This document shows, piece by piece, positions 57,361-64,000 of a DNA stretch of 64,000 bases. The DNA comes from Paracentrotus lividus (lineage: Eukaryota > Echinodermata > Echinoidea > Camarodonta > Echinidae). Positions within the stretch are counted from its first letter, which is position 1; every line of letters begins with the position of its first letter. The position numbers and the translations under genes were made by a program. The notes below the pieces were generated by a model that did no database searches, had not been told where the DNA came from, and saw only the letters and a list, made by a program, of their open reading frames with translations. The stretch lies in NCBI GenBank assembly GCA_940671915.1, contig CALNVZ010000174.1, positions 72,761,911-72,825,910 on the forward strand. The letters run 5' to 3'.

Positions 57361-60239
57361 AATGGGAATTTTACATTATCGGCGGGGACATATATTACGC
57401 ATCGCGTAATTTACTAATCCACTTGTTATTAATGCGACCGAGCGGAAATTTTTGAGTTTGGAAAAAGAAATTGTGAAGAAGAAAGGGCACTTTTTTTGTA
57501 CCAAGAGTGCCCTTTTTGTAGTATAAGAGGGCCCTTTTTAACGAAGAAAAAAGGGCACTTTTTGATATCGAAAAGGGGCACTTTTAGGATGAATGAAAAA
57601 GTTTGAGAGGGGGCACCGAGCGCCCCCTGCAAAAAGCTTCCTTATGATGTAAACATGTGAGCGCAAAGCCCGAGAGGAAAGCTGGCTGCATAGCGACTTG
57701 GAAGAAATATTTCGTTTAATCATTGTTTTGATTATTGTTTCCGAGCGCGAAGCGCGAGCTGAAAATTTTGCGAAATGAAGGCATTGTATTTCATACATAT
57801 TGTGCGCCTTACTTCTTTATTAACATATATTCATATTTTATTAATATTAATGGTCTATATAAATATCTGTATATCGTTTCTGAACGTGATGATAAGTCTT
57901 TTTTTTATGATATAAACATACGAGCGCGAAGCGCAAGTGGAAAGTTTTCTCCATATATAATTAGCGACCTGAAGTCAGAGTATTTTGTTGGATCAGTGTC
58001 TTCTATTTGGCTTGCAAGCGCCAAGCGCGAGCTGGAAAATTTGCCTTATTACGACTTTCTTTTTTAATTCCCCCACGAGCTGATAATAACCGCCATTTAG
58101 CAATATACGAGCGCAAAGCGCGAGCGAAATTAAATCCTGGCGACGGGCCTGGTATGTTCTTGCCATCTCAACCCGAGAGTCTGAGCATGTCTTGGCTGAA
58201 GTATCTTGAAAATGAATGTTTTAAGGAAAGAAATATTTATCAATTACAGAGGTTTATATATTACAGAATTCAATGGTCGGATATTCATAACTGAAAACAG
58301 ACTTACTGCACTTTCTGAAAGAAAAAATGTTTGCCATTCCCCTGCTCAACCTAATCATTGGAGTTTAAAAAATGGAATATCCAATTTTATTGGCTATATA
58401 TATTTTTGATAGCGTTGTTCTAGATATCATAAGCACTTACTGCGCATCTTTAGTACTTCAAAGAACCATCTCGGCAGGCTAAAAACAACAAGGTGCCATG
58501 CTTTGGCCATTACCTTTTGTTGATGGATTTTAAAGCTAAAATTCCATTTTAGTGACTGTCTGATTTGCAGTGTATCATCCAGTTGTGGAGACTATCCAAC
58601 ACAATTACAAAATTCTTTCAAGATCACCCAGAAATAGGGTTTTATGTCAGGTTTAGGGTAGGGGATGAAAATGTCATGGAGTCCATACATTACATGAACC
58701 ATCTTTTCACTGGACATAGGGCAAAACATTGTTCAGTTTAATGACCGTGATATAACATATTTCCTTCATGAATCGTGGGACTATTTACGCATAATTTAGG
58801 AGCATATTAATTTGTTCTATTGATGTTCACCATAATCTGTCCTTTTAAAAGCTATAGTTGAATATACAATGTATCTGATCAATAATAAACCAAACTAATT
58901 TTCCCCTTCCTTTTTGTAGTCGCCGGTGTATGAGATAACCGTCCCCTCAAAAACAAAACTTCCATTGATCATTTCTCTCCCATTATCTCCTATTACTAGG
59001 CAAATGTATAAAATTTATTGAAAGCAATAAGGGTATATATGATTAATATCTACGTATTGAATAAACAAGTTAAGGTCCTTTTGCCTCTCAGCATTCAAGA
59101 TACCATTTGAGACCTTGCCATGGTACACCTAAAGTACTTTCAGCTCTGTCCCATGTTGGGCTGTTGTCTTGAATAATAGAGCAATCAACCAATTCATCTC
59201 TGATTAGAGTAGAGGGACCGACACTTACAGGTCGCTTCCAATCCCAAGTAGTTCCTAAGTAGTGTCATTCTAGCTCCTTCATTAAGCAAATAGTCTGCCA
59301 GATATATGGTTTCATGCATGCAATACTTTTAATAGTATATTGATGATTGCAATGAGGTTGATAAGTATTTCATTGCATTTTTGTGATTTGGTATCTTTCT
59401 TGAACCATTTATTGGCCTTTTAGTGTATTTAATATTGCTTCTGATGCAATGTAGGAATAAACTTACACCAAAAAATTGCAATGCTCTAGGCAGTTTGTTG
59501 AGAAACAAGAAGAAGTTTATTTATTTAAAATGATATGGTTTAATTCCCGGCTGGCTATGAGCATGATGGGGTAGCTTGAAATGGAAACTTTATCAAGTCA
59601 TTAGTATGGGGCATTAGTAGATGTGTTTGATTTCGCAAAACAAGGGCAAAAGGGACTGAAACAAAGAAAATTTAGTCTTCAAAATTTGAATTTTACATCA
59701 TAGATATCTTGATATTAAAGTAAGCAATTGGCTTTTAAATCTTGAGAAATTCCTGACTTGCATGTACCACTGTTTATGTTTATAATGACAGAATGAGCTG
59801 CAATTTATGTAAATCAATAATTCTTATAATTGGAATCTCATTCATTGTTACTTGATTCCTTATAAACAGAAATCCATCTCTGGTTACAATATTCTGTTAG
59901 TTTTATTGTTTCCTAATATTTTGACCGCCTAGGTTTCACTTAAACTCAAGAAAATAATAAATCAAGATAAAGCAATCTTGTCAAAATATATGATTTCCCA
60001 AGATGACCTTAGGGCTGCCATTTTCTTGAGAATGTAACTACATGTAACCAACTTGTGTATTCACAATACTTGTGACCAAATGTGTGACATGAGGGGCAAA
60101 AATTCAAAATGACGTGAGGGAAACAAAACCAACTTTTTTTAGCACTGATATACCATAATAATTGCATACAAAAGCAAGAAGATAGTTCAAGCATGTGAAG
60201 CATTTAAAAATGATACCCAAATACACAATATGCCATACA

Positions 60240-61000
60240 TGTATATAACATTCATCACTTTGGTGTCCACTAAACGCTGTTATATCAATAATGAAGCAGA
60301 TATTTTCATGTAACATCTTTTTCTTCTGTTGTACTGTCATTGTGAACCCTAATTTATCTGCAAGATAGATCATCACTGACCCTTGCTTGGCAGACTGAAG
60401 AATACATTCTTTAGGTGGACACCCATCACAAATGTTATACCCATGACAAATACTTATGAGGCAACACCCATCTTAAGTAGTTTCTGTTAACACTTATTTC
60501 CTTTCAAAAGACAACATAAAATGAAGTACATGTACATGCAGTACAATTTCAATATATGAATGCCAAGAAAAGTTTATAGGCTAGATATTCTCAGAATGAC
60601 GTAACATTCGTGATAGACCGTTGAACGGGTGGACACCGCGAACAAAATGCATTTTATGTACAGTCGCTATAGCAGCATCTTTCGAAGTGACGTTGCCAAT
60701 TTAACCTTCGTTCACGATGTTGTTAAAATATGCATTTTATTTCATAAATATACGATTTTAAAATTAAGTAAAATGAGATACAAAATGAAAGTAACATTCG
60801 TGATGACGAGGACACGAAACAAGATTTTAATATTAAAATATTTTTTTCTCAAAATATTCTTTACTTGTCTAAAAAAAAACAAATACAGACGATAGATGGA
60901 ATTGAACTCTCCCGGGGGAAACCCCCGTGAATCATGCAAGCAGATCCATTGCTAGTCATATGGCCTGATAACATTCATGACGGGCAATGGACACCAACAG
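60240..61000. repeat. Cluster of inverted TAACATTCRTGAT / GGACACC words
   Basis: AACATTCATCACTTTGGTGTCC (60248), GGTGGACACCCATCACAAATGTT (60415, inverted), GTAACATTCGTGATAGACC...GGTGGACACC (60601), GTAACATTCGTGATGACGAGGACAC (60791) and TAACATTCATGACGGGCAATGGACACC (60970). Probably a degenerate foldback-type repeat. Confidence 0.45.
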
Positions 61001-61363
61001 TAATGAATGTTTATGAAAGTTCAAGGGATCGGTATTCATGTTTGCTCTTTCCACAAATTTCCAAGACTTGTTTAGGCACATAATGCAACCATTTTTATGT
61101 ACTATAATAGACACTTTGAACAGAATACTTGCTTGTGCTTTTTAAATATTACCGTCATATTCCTCCCCGTTTTTTATGTCACATTTTCGTGTCCACTGTG
61201 TGTGTAAAAAGTTTAATTCATCAGGCCATATCTTTTCTTCTCTGAATGATCTTTGGTTGATTTTATCTCCACTATATTGTCTGGTAACATTAAATCAAAT
61301 AATATTGAAACATTCTGTTTCAACGGTCTTATATCCACAAAATGGAAAGGACAAAATATATCA

Positions 61364-61636
61364 TCAAAATCTCTCCAGTATCGTTATAGAAAGAAGACAC
61401 TCTTTTGTAAACAAGCTTACAATCCCTTCATACAAAGTATGATTTTCTTTTTTCACAATGACTTTGTCCTTACCTAACACATCTTGTCTTTCAGTCATTT
61501 TTGTCTGTTTTTGCTGAACTCTGTCTTTCAGTAGAGTGCAGACAATGATTGAGTTTTCCCCTGTGGTATCCTGCGATAACACGCTGTGAATCTCTTTTAT
61601 CATACCCATTGGCAGCTGTGTACCCCAGCGTAACAT
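61364..61636 (-). CDS. Unrecognised reverse-strand frame, possible exon
   Basis: The frame reads MLRWGTQLPMGMIKEIHSVL... with a balanced amino-acid composition, unlike most chance frames in this AT-rich DNA. Reading on the reverse strand, a good splice donor (TTAG/GTAAGG) follows codon 51, near 61483, so only the first part might be an exon. I do not recognise the protein and see no partner exons. It may be an exon of a neighbouring antisense gene, a transposon scrap or chance. Confidence 0.2.
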   Translation of the reverse strand: MLRWGTQLPMGMIKEIHSVLSQDTTGENSIIVCTLLKDRVQQKQTKMTERQDVLGKDKVIVKKENHTLYEGIVSLFTKECLLSITILERF

Positions 61637-63865
61637 TTATCTTGAGGCGTATGTTGCAAATGAAGCATGTTTGGATACATTTATTTGTCTCACCATCGCC
61701 CTAACGAAATATCTTCTTATGATGCATAGCAACTTATCAGATTTGGGTTGAAGAAAGAGAAATAATTTAAAGCTTTGGCATTTTCCTGTTTGGTTTTGTT
61801 TTTTTAGTGATTTAATATGTACAGTGTAATCTGTGTAGGACTGCACCTTGTATCCACTATATATCTTCTGTATCTCTAAATCATTTTGAAAGGATCTTAT
61901 TCAATTAATACTTCATTTATTTTCATAGAGTTCTTTCAACTAGCTTGATATAAACAAATAAACAAGAACTTGCTACATATACTCACCCATTCTTAGATCT
62001 ATACATGTCTAATTCATACTAATATTGAGAACTTTGTGTTACGTTTATCAAAGAGAATGGTTGTACCATGTTGTGGTTCTTGTGTATGGTTTGATAAGTG
62101 ATTCTCTTATGCAAAGGCATTTTACATAAAAGAGCCATTATGGTTTCTTTGAATAATAATGAAGAGAAATTGTGATGGCTTGAAACCAGGATATCATGAA
62201 TTGATGCCCATTATGAGCAGTAGTAATGGCTCTTTTACTACAAAGCTGTGTTAGTAAATATGAAGTTGATGTCGCTCCATTTATATCACAGTGGTATGCT
62301 AGAATGTGTTTATTATAATATCCAATACAATATTTCTGTCTGGGTTGTCAAGCATTAATCAAGAAGGAAGAAAAGAGAAAACTCTACAATACAGTCTGTG
62401 TAAAAAAAAAATGGTACAGTCGGGGAAAAAATAATTTAGGTGTGAAATCGTTTCGTATAATATGTGTATGTGGTACCAAATTAAAGTCAAAAGATTTTCC
62501 TTGCTGATGCTCTTTGTTCTGTATAATTTGCTTTCGTAAAACAAAAGTTATGCTAAATTTTGTGCGACGAGGAACAAATCAAAATTACGCACTCCTATTG
62601 TTCTGGAGCGCTAAATTCATGGCCATTATGCGAAACCTACACAAAGGCATGGGACGGCGTGGAAAAAATGGATTTTTCTTGATTGCAGTAAAATAGTCAT
62701 ATCTCAAAAAATACAGCACCAAATGTGATGAAAAAAAATTGCAGAAGAAAGTCTGATGTTCCTGCTTTATGAAAATACCAAATAATACCAGGATGTGATT
62801 GATTTTCATACTATAAAAAAATGTTTTCCAACTACCATTTTATTCGACACAGACTGTACTAGTAATGGGCATCAATATATTGAGGACTGAAGATAAACTT
62901 AAGAGGACTTATATCAGAATATTTGGTGAAATAGAATCTTTGTTCTCTTGTTTTTTCAAAATACAGTAGCGGATCAAGTGCGTCCCCCCATGCATAATTT
63001 GAAAACCGCTGATTTTCTGTACTTAACAAAATAAGAAAATTTTCGCAACCCCCCCCCCCCCCATCTTCAAATCCTGTCCTTCCACTTAAATATAATTTAT
63101 CTGTATAAATAAATTTTATTTCAAAAAGAAAGAAATAATAAATTAAAAACAAAATTTAGATCTCAAAAATGACTGTGTAACAAAGAGTTATTTATATAAT
63201 ACAAAAATGTTTAAGATCTGGGAACTTTTTCTATTTTCGTGAAAGGATTTTCAGCCTTGTTTTGTTTTGTTTTTTTTTAAACGTGTTCACCATGGGAAAA
63301 GTTATTTTAAATATGTATGTTCAGTCGTTTTATCAATTGTATTTTTCAATATGACTCTTATTTTTTACTGGAACAATACTTCTTTCCTTCTCCCATCAAC
63401 AAAGCCGGAGGGTAGGAGGAGGAGGAGGGAGATGTTGAATGGTTGTAATATAATTTAAAACCAGATGAGCAAGGAGCCCTATGAGCTAGCCAGTTCCCCT
63501 TTGTCCACTTTAATTCCCATTCTATGATGACTTTGTTGAGATGGGTTAGTGCACTTTCATAAATTCCATTATCAAGACTCAGAGCAAGCATATACTCAAT
63601 CATTAATGTTCCTATGTACAGTGCTTTCAGTCCTCATCAAGATAAGAGTGATTTTCTTCTAGTATCTCTCTTTATTTATGCACTTTGAATCAGACAATTG
63701 ACTTGACATGGATTTTAAAGTTTCAAAGTTTATTTTCCACATTCTTGTGCAACTACGTGTACATGTACATGTAATCTCTGACATTATGTATTCATGAAAA
63801 TACAAATTAAATTCATGTTTACTCTGGTATTTTCTAATACAGACTATGATTTCCTTTTACTTGTT

Positions 63866-64000
63866 TAGCCCCTAATGTATTGGCTAAGTGAATAAAGTGT
63901 CCTCCTCATCGGGAGGTCGTGGATTCAATCCCTGGCAGCATCATACCAAAAGACTGTAAAAATGGGAGTTGCTACCCTGTTTGGTGTAAAGAGTGGGATA
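63866..64000 (+). mobile_element. tRNA-derived SINE, cut by the window edge
   Basis: Pol III A-box-like TGGCTAAGTG (63881-63890) and B-box-like GGATTCAATCC (63921-63931) lie 40 bp apart, as in a tRNA gene. A CTCC...GGAG arm lies between them. The sequence runs on into AAAAATGGGAGTTGCTACCC, a non-tRNA body also seen at 7425, so this is a SINE rather than a tRNA gene. Confidence 0.6.

Larger units (their letters stand above)
55380..58151. mobile_element. 2.8-kb non-autonomous transposon, CAGGGCCGTC termini (element B)
   Basis: CAGGGCCGTCGCCAG at the left and, in reverse, CAGGCCCGTCGCCAG at the right, flanked by the 5-bp repeat GTATG (55375-55379, 58152-58156). It contains several GAGCGCGAAGCGCGAGC-like words and a block shared with element A. 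It also contains a CCGT microsatellite and a ~155-bp satellite, which are absent from A and explain the extra length. Confidence 0.8.

Noticed and set aside
58735-58800. Possible SEL1L C-terminal exon (ESWDYLRI-like reading)
   Set aside because: No acceptor in phase, no preceding Sel1 or following membrane sequence, and a stop almost immediately after.
63881-63931. A genuine tRNA gene
   Set aside because: The A and B boxes are imperfect and the unit runs into a repeated non-tRNA body, so a SINE is the better reading.

Overview
The window is animal nuclear DNA. Genes are split by GT-AG introns, introns and intergenic DNA are AT-rich, and the sequence is crowded with small inverted-repeat transposons. 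Recurring words (TACATGTA, GTAGGCCTA, AGATCTAGATCT), long C/G homopolymers and foldback elements with tandem-array ends suggest an echinoderm, most likely a sea urchin. The species cannot be read from the sequence, and no bacterial, organellar or viral gene was recognised.

Two host genes, both on the + strand, could be assembled exon by exon. NAA40 (NatD, the N-terminal acetyltransferase of histones H4 and H2A) has eight coding exons at 3132-12859 and appears complete at 251 residues. SEL1L (the ER-membrane adaptor of the HRD1 ubiquitin ligase in ER-associated degradation) starts at 18095. Seventeen in-phase coding exons run to 53072, giving 1030 codons without a stop. The C-terminal segment (HRD1-binding part and membrane anchor) was not found and probably lies beyond 64000. 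There is no sign that the two genes work together; they are simply neighbours in the same direction.

Layout: 1-2800 is repeat-rich, with two transposons with clean target duplications. 2800-3131 is the NAA40 promoter and 5' UTR. 3132-14750 is NAA40 with its introns and 3' UTR. 14750-18094 is a repeat-filled spacer ending in the SEL1L promoter. 18095-33969 holds SEL1L exons 1-16. 33970-52949 is one 19-kb intron holding an 8.3-kb transposon with about 0.75-kb inverted ends. That transposon carries a broken gene whose C-terminal part looks like a FEN1/XPG-type nuclease, and it is itself invaded by a foldback element and another inverted repeat. 52950-53072 is SEL1L exon 17. The rest reads as the next SEL1L intron, with a 2.8-kb CAGGG-ended transposon, a 155-bp satellite and a tRNA-derived SINE at the right edge.

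Most notable: (1) the nuclease-bearing nested transposon; (2) foldback elements whose ends are tandem arrays of a roughly 16-bp unit, with a miniature relative nearby; (3) a 137-bp tandem duplication that has copied the 3' half of SEL1L exon 11 with its splice donor; (4) a 450-residue, Gln-rich, cysteine-free N-terminal region of SEL1L in place of the fibronectin type II domain of the vertebrate protein. All homology statements rest on reading motifs and on remembered families; no search was run.
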